From assembly GCA_020353055.1 (NCBI GenBank), contig CP070686.1:1784729-1848728 (forward strand): a stretch of 64,000 nt of DNA, read 5' to 3'. Every line of letters begins with the position of its first letter. The first letter of the stretch is position 1. The position numbers and the translations under genes are program-made. The notes below the pieces were generated by a model. That model searched no databases. It was not told the origin of the DNA and saw only the letters and a program-made list of their open reading frames with translations. Of the stretch, positions 1 to 7,877 are shown one piece after another. The stretch is from Caldifarciminota bacterium (lineage in GTDB: Bacteria; Hydrothermota; Tepidihabitantia; SM23-42).

Positions 1-1
1 C

Positions 2-586
2 GATTTCTTCATCGCCGCAGCCGATACCTATACCACGTTATTGACCAATAAGTATCTATCATCGACCATGATCTATTCAGATCACTCGCCATTCTGGGAT
101 CAGGGATATCTCGCGCTGTGTAATATCGAAGACTGGACTAATTATGGCACGAACAACCCATTCGTTCACTCAACGGGCGACACCATCGGTGCCGGATTCA
201 ATGACCTCGCATTCTGTACCGAAGCGATAAAGGCCGAGATCGCTGCACTCGCTCTGCTGGCAGTGCCAACCGGAACTGGAATCGACGAACTGACGAAGAA
301 TCAATCCGGCGTTGCAGGGCTCACAATACAACCAACAATCGGTAATGCTTTATTCACGATATCGTTCACTGCACAATCCGGTAATGGCGAAAATCTGGCA
401 ATCCACGATGTAACTGGACGTGTGGTGAAGAACATTCCTGTACGGTCGTCGGGAGTCGGCAATGTGTTGTCAGTAAAATGGAATGGTACCGACAATTCCG
501 GGAAGGAATTGCCAAACGGGATTTATTTTGTCAGACATGACGACGGGGTGTCTTTACAGACCGCGAAACTGATCCTCATGCGGTAA
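2..586 (+). CDS. M28-family zinc aminopeptidase, C-terminal part, with sorting domain (5' truncated by window)
   Basis: The frame is open back to the window edge, so the N terminus lies outside. The first part reads as the end of an M28 peptidase: a YSDHSPFWDQG block followed about 30 residues later by NPFVHSTGDT, whose His matches the last zinc ligand of the family. A short helix rich in Ala ends the catalytic domain. The last ~85 residues form a FlgD-Ig/type IX-type sorting domain (HDVTGRVVKN, WNGTDNSGKELPNGIYFVR, final LILMR). The protein is therefore probably exported and anchored or released at the cell surface by a type IX-like system. The catalytic half cannot be judged from here. Confidence 0.8.
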   Translation, partial: DFFIAAADTYTTLLTNKYLSSTMIYSDHSPFWDQGYLALCNIEDWTNYGTNNPFVHSTGDTIGAGFNDLAFCTEAIKAEIAALALLAVPTGTGIDELTKNQSGVAGLTIQPTIGNALFTISFTAQSGNGENLAIHDVTGRVVKNIPVRSSGVGNVLSVKWNGTDNSGKELPNGIYFVRHDDGVSLQTAKLILMR

Positions 587-627
587 AGAACCAAACTGAC
601 AGAATCAGCCTGAGGTGTAGTAAACGA

Positions 628-870
628 TCAGGAAGATTCTTCTTTGATCCAGTTCTTTATTTGATTCTTACTGGGTATTCTTCCCGAACATTTCATCTTA
701 CCATTAATGACGAGCCCGGGTGTGGCAATGATATTGTATTCCAATATCTTCTTCATGTCCGTGACCTTCTGAACATCGGCCGGAAGATCTAATTCAGCGA
801 GAACATCGATCGTTCTCTTTTCCAACTCATTGCACCTTGGACAGCCAGGGCCCAGAATTCTTATCTCCAT
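628..870 (-). CDS. Small redox-active disulfide protein (thioredoxin-like, CPRC)
   Basis: An 80-residue mini-thioredoxin of the MTH895/redox-active disulfide protein 2 family: N-terminal beta strand, then GCPRCNELE with a CxxC active site at residues 10-13, and the cis-proline region IATPGLVING. A good AAGGAGG ribosome site precedes the ATG. It is the last gene of the minus-strand arsenic-type operon and follows the CcdA gene by 49 nt. Family members of this size often sit next to ArsR and permease genes. It may act as cytoplasmic electron donor or thiol carrier in the metalloid pathway. This role is inferred from context only; no ArsC arsenate reductase is present in the operon. Confidence 0.8.
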   Translation of the reverse strand: MEIRILGPGCPRCNELEKRTIDVLAELDLPADVQKVTDMKKILEYNIIATPGLVINGKMKCSGRIPSKNQIKNWIKEESS

Positions 871-919
871 AAAACCTCCTTCGTAGAAATGCCTAAAACA
901 ACCAAATACTTGAAGACCA

Positions 920-1618
920 CTAGGACGTGATTATTAGATAAACGCCACCGAGGATGACCAGAATACCGCATATCTTCTTCAAAATCAGCGCACCCCTTGA
1001 TCTTTCAGTCCAGTGTAGATAATGAGTAACGGTCTCGGTCAATGAGCCAGCGAGGACGATTATTGAGCAATGTCCAACACCATAGGCCAGTAATAATCCG
1101 ATCGCAAGAAACAGTCGCTCGGCGGCGACTTTAAAGACAACACCAAGCATCGGTGCCATATATGCAAAGGTGCAGGGACCCAAGGCAAGACCAAAAATCA
1201 ATCCAATAACGAACGCACCAATCAGCCCCTTATGTCTTATCTGCCTACCACCTGGTCCTGACCACGGCAAGGGAATGATGTCGAGAAGATGCAATCCAAT
1301 TATCAAGAAAATCGCCGCTACGAAATAATTGCCAATCGCACCAATATCACCGAGCATGCGTCCGGCAAGTGCGGTAATCAATCCCACCGCTGCTATGGTC
1401 ACCAAGATACCAGTTGCAAACACCAATGAAATCCAAAATGCCCTTCTTATCGCTATCTGCCCTTGTGAATCGATGTAGCCAACGATCAAAGGAATGCTGG
1501 CAAGATGGCAAGGGCTCAAGATAATACTGAGTATTCCCCAGACAAAAGAAGCGCTCAAAGCAACTAAAAGATTCCCCTCAACTGCCTTTGCCAACCAGCT
1601 TAGGATCTCAATTATCAT
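920..1618 (-). CDS. CcdA/DsbD-type transmembrane thiol-electron transporter
   Basis: A 232-residue polytopic protein with about six hydrophobic segments. It carries the two family hallmarks: LSPCHLASIPL in the first segment and LGPCTFAYMAP in the fourth, each with the Pro-Cys pair that relays electrons across the membrane. CcdA proteins take electrons from cytoplasmic thioredoxin and pass them to extracytoplasmic thiol proteins. The gene begins 3 nt after the membrane-anchored thioredoxin gene ends, so the two are very likely co-translated partners. No cytochrome c maturation genes are nearby, so a role in the arsenic-type operon is more likely than haem ligation. Confidence 0.85.
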   Translation of the reverse strand: MIIEILSWLAKAVEGNLLVALSASFVWGILSIILSPCHLASIPLIVGYIDSQGQIAIRRAFWISLVFATGILVTIAAVGLITALAGRMLGDIGAIGNYFVAAIFLIIGLHLLDIIPLPWSGPGGRQIRHKGLIGAFVIGLIFGLALGPCTFAYMAPMLGVVFKVAAERLFLAIGLLLAYGVGHCSIIVLAGSLTETVTHYLHWTERSRGALILKKICGILVILGGVYLIITS

Positions 1619-1621
1619 AGG

Positions 1622-2215
1622 CTATTCGATACCCATGAGCCTCAATTGGGCAACGATGTCATCCTCGGCCATAAAGCCCTGGTGCCGGCTGACCTCTTTT
1701 CCGCTCGAGTCGAAGAAAATCTGAGTGGGGATCATCATAACCCGGTATTTTCTCGACAGGGAAGCGTATTCACCGACATCGAGGATCAGTATCTCGACCT
1801 TGCTTGTGTATTCCCTCTGCAATTTCTCAAGAATCGGCATCATCATCTTACAGGGAATACAAGTGCCCCTGCCAAAATCGGCGAGCACCGGTCTCTTTGA
1901 TCTGAGCGCTTTCGCCAGCGGGTTCTCCGTAACGAGGGGGATTCCTGAATCGTTCATTTCAGCTGACACTTCGTCGCTCAAGGGTCGTTTATCGTCTATC
2001 TCATCGTCTATCTCACCGACCTCTTTTTCCATGCGAGCTTCACTCATGCTGTCGACCGTCGTCTGTCTGGCACTATCACTCTCAGCCATCACAGGGTAAC
2101 TACTTGCTTGTGCCTCGTTGCGGCCGGCCGTCACAACGAACACGGCTACTACAGACACAACAAGAAGTGCAATAACGCCCAGACCGTAATATAATTTTGC
2201 AACTCTCTTCTCCAT
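1622..2215 (-). CDS. Membrane-anchored thioredoxin-fold protein (CIPC)
   Basis: A 197-residue protein. The start is set at the ATG preceded by GGGGAGG; a longer frame upstream would overlap the acr3 gene and has no ribosome site. A single N-terminal membrane segment (about residues 8-28) is followed by an acidic low-complexity linker and a C-terminal thioredoxin domain with GRGTCIPCKMMMP, a CxxC site, and the cis-Pro motif MMIPTQIFF. The topology suggests an extracytoplasmic thioredoxin tethered to the membrane, to be reduced by the adjacent CcdA-type protein. In this operon it may keep metalloid-binding thiols reduced. Domain assignment is firm; the substrate is unknown. Confidence 0.82.
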   Translation of the reverse strand: MEKRVAKLYYGLGVIALLVVSVVAVFVVTAGRNEAQASSYPVMAESDSARQTTVDSMSEARMEKEVGEIDDEIDDKRPLSDEVSAEMNDSGIPLVTENPLAKALRSKRPVLADFGRGTCIPCKMMMPILEKLQREYTSKVEILILDVGEYASLSRKYRVMMIPTQIFFDSSGKEVSRHQGFMAEDDIVAQLRLMGIE

Positions 2216-2267
2216 CAATACCTCCCCGACCCTTTGTATACGCAAGACAAAATCATGAATGCGCCTT

Positions 2268-3335
2268 TCATTTTTGGCTCCTGACGTTTTTATCAAAGAA
2301 CCATTTTGTCCTCTTACAGAGCCACACAATGAAAAGCATCATAGGAACTTCAGTCAACACACCGACAACCGTTGCCAGCGCAGCACCTGACCTTACTCCG
2401 AAGAGCGTCGTTGCGACCGCGATGGCAACCTCGAAATGATTACTGCCTGCAATGATCGCACTGGGGGCTGCATCCTCATAGCCAATTCCAATGATCCTTG
2501 CGACGATATAGGTGAGTACGAAAACAACAATAATATTTGCGAAAATACCAACCGTTATCATACCGATGGCGCCGGGCAGATTTATTATAACATATCCCTG
2601 CAGCGCAAAAAGAAGGATGAGCGTCGCGAGCAGAGCGATTACCGATACTGTCTTTAAGGGAGTGACGACGTGGACGTTGAACCAGCCGAGTCCTTTCTTT
2701 TTTATACTTACATAGCGAGTCGAGTAACCAGCAACCAATGGAACACATATGTAAATCAAAACGGAAAATGCAATCGTCCCCCAGGGAATCGTTATACCGG
2801 AAATACCGAGTAGCAATCCTGCAAGCGGGGCATACAAGACAACCATCGAAAGAGAATTCACCGCACACATTACCAGCGTATGTGCCATATTGCCCTTGGC
2901 TAAGTAACTCCACATCAAGACCATCGCGGTGCACGGAGCAACACCCAACAATATCATGCCAGCACGGTACTCAAGCGCAGTGCCTTGCGGAATGAAATTT
3001 TTGAAAACAACACCAAGAAAAAGCCAGGCGAAGAAAGCCATGGTAAAGGGTTTTATGCCCCAGTTTGCGATCAAGGTGGTCGCGATAGGTTTGGGCGTTT
3101 TGCCGGCGACCACGACACGGCGAAAATCAATCTGGACCATGATGGGATATATCATCCAGAATAGACATATCGCAATAGGAATGGAAACCCTGGCAACCTC
3201 GAATCTACTGAGACTTTCACTCAATTGTGGAAATAGCCGACCGAGTGCGATCCCCGCAATTATGCACAAAAACACCCAAAGCGTGAGGTACTTCTCCCAG
3301 ATACCAAGATGTCTGGAATCCTCATTTTTGGTCAT
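2268..3335 (-). CDS. acr3: ACR3-family arsenite efflux transporter
   Basis: A 355-residue membrane protein with about ten hydrophobic segments, typical of ACR3 (bile acid/Na symporter fold). The conserved GVAPCTAMVLMWSYLAKGN block contains the family's essential Cys, and a GSNHFEVAIA motif lies near the end. The ATG at 3335 has a TTAGGAGA ribosome site; a TTG 33 nt upstream does not. It is the third gene of the operon, 36 nt after the permease gene. ACR3 proteins expel As(III), and sometimes Sb(III), using the proton motive force. With arsR upstream this marks the cluster as arsenic resistance. Confidence 0.92.
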   Translation of the reverse strand: MTKNEDSRHLGIWEKYLTLWVFLCIIAGIALGRLFPQLSESLSRFEVARVSIPIAICLFWMIYPIMVQIDFRRVVVAGKTPKPIATTLIANWGIKPFTMAFFAWLFLGVVFKNFIPQGTALEYRAGMILLGVAPCTAMVLMWSYLAKGNMAHTLVMCAVNSLSMVVLYAPLAGLLLGISGITIPWGTIAFSVLIYICVPLVAGYSTRYVSIKKKGLGWFNVHVVTPLKTVSVIALLATLILLFALQGYVIINLPGAIGMITVGIFANIIVVFVLTYIVARIIGIGYEDAAPSAIIAGSNHFEVAIAVATTLFGVRSGAALATVVGVLTEVPMMLFIVWLCKRTKWFFDKNVRSQK

Positions 3336-3371
3336 GATTTCTCCTAAGACTCCTCTACCCGATTCCAATTC

Positions 3372-4538
3372 TTAGAATAAGGACCCGTAGAACCAACCCA
3401 CGATCGTCGATAACAACACAACCAACGTCACGAAAACCAATGTTCTCTTCGTTCCCATGATGCTACGGATCACCAGCATATTAGGCAGACTCAACGCCGG
3501 GCCGGCTAACAGCAACGCCAGCGCAGGCCCTTTGCCCATTCCGCTGCCCAGAAGCCCCTGAAGTATCGGCACTTCGGTGAGCGTGGCAAAGTACATCAAT
3601 GCACCAGCGATCGAGGCAAAAAAGTTGGCGAAGAGTGTATTCCCTCCGACCAATATCTCCACAAATCGCGAAGGGATGATCCCGGCATCAGTATTGGGTC
3701 TACCTAATAAGAATCCGGCAACAAGAACACCGGCAAAAAGCAATGGCAGAATTTGCTTCGCAAAAATCCAGGTTGAGAACACCCATTCCTTTAGTTCATC
3801 CTTCCTGAACCACGCATACAACATTACGAAAAGTATGATCAACCCGACACCTGTTAAATACCAGTGAATACCGTAAATCGCGTTCCATAGCCCGACTGTT
3901 TCCTCTGGTCTTGCCCATGCCGCAAAAACCAGTATGAAAATGAGCACAAGAAAATACAAAGCATTCTGCCTGAGAGAGCGTGATTTAGCAGCGGAGTGTT
4001 CAGGTGTAATGAGTTCCTCATCGGTTCCATCTTTGCCTTTGAAAAAAACCGACATCAAAAGGCCAATGATGATAGAGAAGATAACCGCTCCCACCGCGCG
4101 CGCAAGACCCAATGGAGGACCAAGAACCCGCGCCGTAAGGATTATCGCCAGGATGTTTATTGCCGGCCCCGCATATAAAAAGGCAGTTGCCGGACCAATG
4201 CCGGCGCCGCGCTTGTATATCCCGGCGAACATCGGCAATACTGTACATGAACAAACCGCAAGTATGCTTCCGGAAACCGATGCTACACCGTAAGCAAGAA
4301 CTTTATTTGCCCTGGCACCCAAATATTTTGTGACTGCTTCTTTAGAAATAAAGACAATAATCGCGCCAGCAATAAAAAACGCCGGGATCAGACAAAAAAG
4401 AACATGTTCCCGGGCATATTCCTGGACCATGAGAAAAGCCTCGATGATCGCGCGCCGCATGCCCAGTTCATTAAATGGTAGAAAATAGACCAGAAGAAAA
4501 ATACCGACGAACATCAGAATCTTCTTCCAATCCTTCAC
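3372..4538 (-). CDS. ArsP/DUF318-type permease
   Basis: A 388-residue polytopic membrane protein of the predicted-permease family PF03773. Visible hallmarks are the Cys-rich CSCTVLPMFAGIYKRGAGIG block, YAGPAINILAI, and the C-terminal LLLAGPALSLPNMLVI repeat-like motif; the two related halves suggest an inverted or duplicated fold. Some members (ArsP) export trivalent methylated or aromatic arsenicals; others are uncharacterised. The start ATG overlaps the arsR stop by 4 nt, so it is translated in direct coupling with the regulator. Together with acr3 the operon holds two different efflux permeases, perhaps for inorganic and organic arsenic, which is inference. Confidence 0.85.
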   Translation of the reverse strand: MKDWKKILMFVGIFLLVYFLPFNELGMRRAIIEAFLMVQEYAREHVLFCLIPAFFIAGAIIVFISKEAVTKYLGARANKVLAYGVASVSGSILAVCSCTVLPMFAGIYKRGAGIGPATAFLYAGPAINILAIILTARVLGPPLGLARAVGAVIFSIIIGLLMSVFFKGKDGTDEELITPEHSAAKSRSLRQNALYFLVLIFILVFAAWARPEETVGLWNAIYGIHWYLTGVGLIILFVMLYAWFRKDELKEWVFSTWIFAKQILPLLFAGVLVAGFLLGRPNTDAGIIPSRFVEILVGGNTLFANFFASIAGALMYFATLTEVPILQGLLGSGMGKGPALALLLAGPALSLPNMLVIRSIMGTKRTLVFVTLVVLLSTIVGWFYGSLF

Positions 4539-4867
4539 TGCAGACTCCTCGTCGTCGATTCTAAGATATTCTTACTCCGTTTCAGATTTGTAAGGACACA
4601 ACTGCTCATCAGGTCCAAGATGTCAAATATCGTCGGATCGGTCACCTCATACCAGACTTCGATGCCCCGCTTCTCACTGCGTACGATATTCGATTTCCTC
4701 AAGATAGCCAGATGATGTGAAACATTGGATTGTTCGCCTCCGACACACGGAATGATATTGCACACGCAACACGGACCTTCACGCAGCTTTTCGAGGATCT
4801 TAATGCGAAGTGGATGAGCCAACGCATTAAAAACCGCTGCTCTCATTTCCTGTATTTCCTCCTGCAT
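4535..4867 (-). CDS. arsR: ArsR/SmtB-family metalloid-sensing repressor
   Basis: A 110-residue winged-helix protein. AHPLRIKILEKLREGPCCVCNI carries the Cys-x-Cys As(III)-binding motif of ArsR, and EQSNVSHHLAILR is the recognition helix. The start chosen is the ATG 5 nt downstream of the -10 box, which would give a leaderless mRNA. An alternative ATG at 4846 has AGGAGG 11 nt upstream and would remove only seven residues. It heads the operon, overlapping the permease by 4 nt. The promoter and first codon lie inside a perfect palindrome, so it probably represses its own operon until As(III) or a similar thiophilic metalloid binds. Confidence 0.92.
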   Translation of the reverse strand: MQEEIQEMRAAVFNALAHPLRIKILEKLREGPCCVCNIIPCVGGEQSNVSHHLAILRKSNIVRSEKRGIEVWYEVTDPTIFDILDLMSSCVLTNLKRSKNILESTTRSLQ

Positions 4868-4900
4868 ATATGAATATATGTAGATATTAACATATGTCAA
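4865..4900 (-). promoter_or_regulatory. arsR promoter with overlapping palindromic operator
   Basis: On the minus strand there is TTGACA (4895-4900), 16 nt, then TATATT (4873-4878), with the arsR ATG 5 nt further on. A perfect 16-base palindrome with 7-nt arms and a GA centre (CATATAT/ATATATG) covers 4865-4880, overlapping both the -10 box and the start codon. ArsR-family operators are AT-rich dyads of this type, so autorepression by occlusion of the -10 is the likely mode. Confidence 0.7.
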
Positions 4901-4938
4901 GCATTTTCTTCAGAATATCTTCTATTTCCTGAGTGATC

Positions 4939-5289
4939 TTAGCTTTTGTGGTCTGGGCAGAATAGTCGACCTGATGCAGCATCATACTCAAAACTGCTGC
5001 CGGTAATCGGGCACCGTAAATCAGGGGTTGACAGACCCTCCACCAAATCTAACCTTGCTGGATATTTGTCGTTCTCAAACCGGTAAATTTGCAGCTGCAT
5101 TTTGACCTTCCTGATTTGAGCTTCGCACTCAATACTTTTAGCCCGGTCAATTGGCGTGTCAATACTCTCTGATCCAACGCTGCCCCGCCCTGTATATAAG
5201 GATATGGCCACAAAAACAACCGCTGCGATAGTGAGTAAGGACAAAATCAACACAATTACCCCAAACCCTCCATGGAGTGCTACTTTCAT
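4939..5289 (-). CDS. Membrane-anchored protein with pseudopilin-like C-terminal motif
   Basis: A 116-residue protein with a hydrophobic segment at about residues 9-30, an extracytoplasmic helix (AQIRKVKMQLQIYRFENDKYP) and a C-terminal LRCPITGSSFEYDAASGRLFCPDH motif. The helix and the CPxTGxxYxYD...CPxH pattern resemble the end of type II secretion/pilin G-like proteins, although the N-terminal prepilin peptidase site is not obvious. Two Cys flank the motif and could form a disulfide. The ATG is 5 nt after a TATATT -10 box, so this is a predicted leaderless monocistronic gene between arsR and the ribosomal operon. Function unknown. Confidence 0.65.
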   Translation of the reverse strand: MKVALHGGFGVIVLILSLLTIAAVVFVAISLYTGRGSVGSESIDTPIDRAKSIECEAQIRKVKMQLQIYRFENDKYPARLDLVEGLSTPDLRCPITGSSFEYDAASGRLFCPDHKS

Positions 5290-5294
5290 ACGTA

Positions 5295-5323
5295 AATATA
5301 GACCTTCCCTGAATGGATGTCAA
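5295..5323 (-). promoter_or_regulatory. Promoter of the pseudopilin-like gene (leaderless type)
   Basis: Minus strand: TTGACA (5318-5323), 17-nt spacer, TATATT (5295-5300), then 5 nt to the ATG at 5289. Expected transcription start coincides with the start codon; no Shine-Dalgarno sequence is suitably placed. Confidence 0.6.
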
Positions 5324-5350
5324 TAACCATGAAATTGTGTTATTTACCTA

Positions 5351-5378
5351 TTGACTTTTCGCTGTAATTGGCTATTAT
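5351..5378 (+). promoter_or_regulatory. Promoter of the rpsH-rplQ ribosomal operon
   Basis: TTGACT (5351-5356), 16-nt spacer, TATTAT (5373-5378). The predicted start near 5385 leaves a leader of about 48 nt containing AGGAGG (5423-5428) before rpsH. This shows that the operon starts here rather than being read from an upstream rplN-rpsN segment. Confidence 0.7.
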
Positions 5379-5432
5379 TAATGTCTATGGTTAAAATCAT
5401 GATTGAACATGTGAAGAATCGCAGGAGGATAG

Positions 5433-5816
5433 ATGGACCCAATTGCTGACATGCTGACCATTATCAGGAATGGTTGCCGCGGTAAGAAACAAGAGGTCAC
5501 CGTTCCCTATTCCCGCCTGAAGACTGAAGTACTCAGGGTCATCCTCGAAGAGGGTTATATTAACAATTTCACGCTTGATGCCAAGAAGAGAAAGATCACC
5601 ATCATGCTGAAATATGCTAAAAACGGTGAATCCGTGATCAGAGACTTGGAAAGAATTTCGAAATGCTCACGTCGCACCTATGTTTCCAAGAAGGAAATTC
5701 CACGGGTCCTGGGTGGTTTGGGTACAGCGATACTCACGACACCCGTTGGTGTACTCAGTGATCGCGAAGCTCGACGCAAGGGCGTGGGTGGCGAGATAAT
5801 CGCCTACGTATACTAA
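5433..5816 (+). CDS. rpsH: 30S ribosomal protein S8
   Basis: 127 residues, close to the usual ~130. It opens with DPIADMLTIIRNG and ends with the S8 signature GVLSDREARRKGVGGEIIAYVY. S8 binds the central domain of 16S rRNA and in other bacteria represses the spc operon. AGGAGG lies 4 nt before the ATG. Here it is the first gene of the operon: the genes normally before it (rplN, rplX, rplE, rpsN) are absent and replaced by an unrelated minus-strand gene. Confidence 0.97.
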   Translation: MDPIADMLTIIRNGCRGKKQEVTVPYSRLKTEVLRVILEEGYINNFTLDAKKRKITIMLKYAKNGESVIRDLERISKCSRRTYVSKKEIPRVLGGLGTAILTTPVGVLSDREARRKGVGGEIIAYVY

Positions 5817-5827
5817 AGGAGGCGCAA

Positions 5828-6397
5828 ATGTCAAAGAATCGTTTTCGTCCGATAATGATTCCGGAAAAGATAAAGATCGAAGTTTCCAATGGAAAGGTCA
5901 AGGTCGCGGGTCCGCTTGGCAACTTAGAGCAAACAATCTGCCCTAAGGTAAAGGTTGTCGTCGAGGAAAGCAAAGTCCTTGTGCATGCGCTTGAAAATAC
6001 CAAGCAGGCAGCCTCACAACAGGGTACCATGCGGTCGCTAATCATCAATATGGTTGATGGTGTGCTCAAGGAATTCGAGAAGACATTGATCATTGAGGGA
6101 ACCGGGTACCGCGCTCAAATGAGCGGTGCGGGATTACAACTCTTTCTCGGCTATGTGAAGCCAAAAACTGTGGCCATACCGAAAGACGTAAAATGCGAAC
6201 TGAAGGTAGTGAAGAGTGCAGAAAAAGGCGACCTTACCTATATTACTCTAAAGGGAATTGACAAGCAAAAAGTTGGCGATATCGCAGCGCTGGTCAAGAA
6301 AACGAAGAAACCCGATCCATACAAGCACAAGGGCGTTCGTTACGCAGACGAGATCCTGAAGAAGAAAATCGGCAAGCGCGCGGTAGTCCAGGCATAA
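5828..6397 (+). CDS. rplF: 50S ribosomal protein L6
   Basis: 189 residues with the two-domain L6 pattern: PIMIPEKIKIEVSNGKVKVAGPLG at the N terminus and the C-terminal rRNA-binding motif DPYKHKGVRYADE. It carries a few more residues than the usual 177-180 form. AAGGAGG lies a few nucleotides upstream of the ATG, 11 nt after rpsH ends. L6 sits near the factor-binding site of the 50S subunit. Confidence 0.96.
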   Translation: MSKNRFRPIMIPEKIKIEVSNGKVKVAGPLGNLEQTICPKVKVVVEESKVLVHALENTKQAASQQGTMRSLIINMVDGVLKEFEKTLIIEGTGYRAQMSGAGLQLFLGYVKPKTVAIPKDVKCELKVVKSAEKGDLTYITLKGIDKQKVGDIAALVKKTKKPDPYKHKGVRYADEILKKKIGKRAVVQA

Positions 6398-6406
6398 GGG
6401 GGACAA

Positions 6407-6751
6407 TTGGCACTAAGCGGCAGAAAAAAAAGGCATCTGAGCATCAGGAAGAAAATGACCGGGACAAGTGACCGCCCGCGGCTGTGTGTCTTCCGGAGTA
6501 ACCGCTCAATCTATGCTCAGGTCATTGATGACACAAAACAGAAAGTATTGTTTGCATGTTCCTCAGCCAACATGAAAGATATTAAGAATAAGAAGAAAAC
6601 AGAAATCGCAGCAGAAGTTGGTAAGATGATTGGCAAACTTGCAATGGATAAAGGTATAAAGCAGGTTGCATTCGACCGTGCTGGGTACAGATACCACGGC
6701 CGGGTCAAAGCTCTTGCCGACGGTGCCCGAGCTGCAGGACTGAAGTTTTAG
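6407..6751 (+). CDS. rplR: 50S ribosomal protein L18
   Basis: 114 residues. The 5S rRNA-binding features are present: [20 protein letters not shown] and the C-terminal [24 protein letters not shown]. The start is a TTG preceded by AAGGGGGA, 9 nt after rplF; no ATG or GTG gives the conserved N terminus. Confidence 0.95.
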   Translation: MALSGRKKRHLSIRKKMTGTSDRPRLCVFRSNRSIYAQVIDDTKQKVLFACSSANMKDIKNKKKTEIAAEVGKMIGKLAMDKGIKQVAFDRAGYRYHGRVKALADGARAAGLKF

Positions 6752-6762
6752 AAGGAGGTTTG

Positions 6763-7296
6763 GTGTTAGAGACTTCACCATTCATTGAGAAGCTTATCGA
6801 GTTGAAGAGAGTCTCCAAGGTAGTAAAAGGAGGAAAGCGATTAAAGCTCTACGCGTGTGTCGTCGTGGGTGACGGAACGGGAAGTGTCGGTATTGGACAT
6901 GCAAAGTCATCGGAAGTCGCCCCGGCAATCAGAAAGGCGACTGAAAGCGCAAAGAAGAACATGATGAAAGTGGATGTCACGGAAGGTACGATCTTACATG
7001 CGGTAACGGGCAAGTTCTGCGCCTGTCAAGTCATTCTCAAACCTGCGCTCACCGGTACCGGTATTATCGCCTCCAGTGCGGTTCGCGCGGTATGTGATGC
7101 CGCTGGCATCAAAAATATTCTGACAAAATCGCTGGGATCACACAATCCCACGAATCTTGCTCGAGCCACCATAAACGGACTGAAATCCATACGCTCTGTT
7201 GCCGACGTGGCAGATATGCGTAACAAACCAGTCGAGTATTTCATAAGGAAAAAGCATGAAAAAGTTGAAAATAACACTGAAGAAAAGCCTGATTGA
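6763..7296 (+). CDS. rpsE: 30S ribosomal protein S5
   Basis: 177 residues from a GTG start 4 nt after AAGGAGG; a TTG one codon earlier is too close to the ribosome site. The double-stranded-RNA-binding half holds RVSKVVKGGKRLKLYACVVV and the C-terminal half the conserved GTGIIASSAVRAVCDAAGI block. The C-terminal tail (about 15 charged residues) overlaps the rpmD start by 41 nt. S5 lies at the mRNA entry site and affects decoding accuracy. Confidence 0.95.
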   Translation: MLETSPFIEKLIELKRVSKVVKGGKRLKLYACVVVGDGTGSVGIGHAKSSEVAPAIRKATESAKKNMMKVDVTEGTILHAVTGKFCACQVILKPALTGTGIIASSAVRAVCDAAGIKNILTKSLGSHNPTNLARATINGLKSIRSVADVADMRNKPVEYFIRKKHEKVENNTEEKPD

Positions 7297-7450
7297 CAAG
7301 CAGAAAAAACACAAACTGACATTGAAGGCGCTTGGCCTAACGACAATTGGTAAGACAAGAATATTCCCGGACAATGCAGCAGTGCGTGGTATGATAAATC
7401 AAGTGTCCTATATGGTGGAAGTTGAGGAAATTGAACATGAAACTCAATGA
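7256..7450 (+). CDS. rpmD: 50S ribosomal protein L30
   Basis: 64 residues: [25 protein letters not shown] and [17 protein letters not shown] match L30. The gene starts inside rpsE (41-nt overlap) in another frame and also runs 14 nt into rplO. Its ribosome site (AAGGA) lies in the S5 tail codons, so translation is likely coupled. Confidence 0.93.
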   Translation: MKKLKITLKKSLIDKQKKHKLTLKALGLTTIGKTRIFPDNAAVRGMINQVSYMVEVEEIEHETQ

Positions 7451-7877
7451 GTTAGGCCCAGCAAGGGGAGCCACGAAGAAACCAAAAAGAATCGGTCGTG
7501 GCCCGGGTTCCGGGCATGGAAAAACCTCCACGCGCGGACACAAGGGACACAAAGCACGTTCCGGATTCCGCAATAAACTGGGCTTCGAGGGCGGGCAAAT
7601 GCCGTTGGTAAGGAGAATACCCAAACGCGGTTTCACAAACATATTCAAAGTAGAATACGAAATCGTCAATCTGGAGGTGCTGAGCAAGTTTGAGCCCAAT
7701 ACTGAGATAACTCCAGAGTTCCTGAAAGAAAAAGGTGTAGTAAGAGGCAAGCGCAAGCTGAAGATACTCGGCAATGGAGAGATTTCGATTCCGCTCAAGG
7801 TCAAAGCTCACAAATTCTCAAAATCGGCACGTGAGAAAATTCTGAAGGCCAAAGGTAACGTCGAGCAGATATCATGA
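7437..7877 (+). CDS. rplO: 50S ribosomal protein L15
   Basis: 146 residues from the ATG at 7437, which gives the canonical [15 protein letters not shown] start followed by [24 protein letters not shown] 15 nt upstream would add five unmatched residues. GAGG 9 nt upstream serves as ribosome site. The end overlaps secY by 4 nt (ATGA). Confidence 0.95.
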   Translation: MKLNELGPARGATKKPKRIGRGPGSGHGKTSTRGHKGHKARSGFRNKLGFEGGQMPLVRRIPKRGFTNIFKVEYEIVNLEVLSKFEPNTEITPEFLKEKGVVRGKRKLKILGNGEISIPLKVKAHKFSKSAREKILKAKGNVEQIS

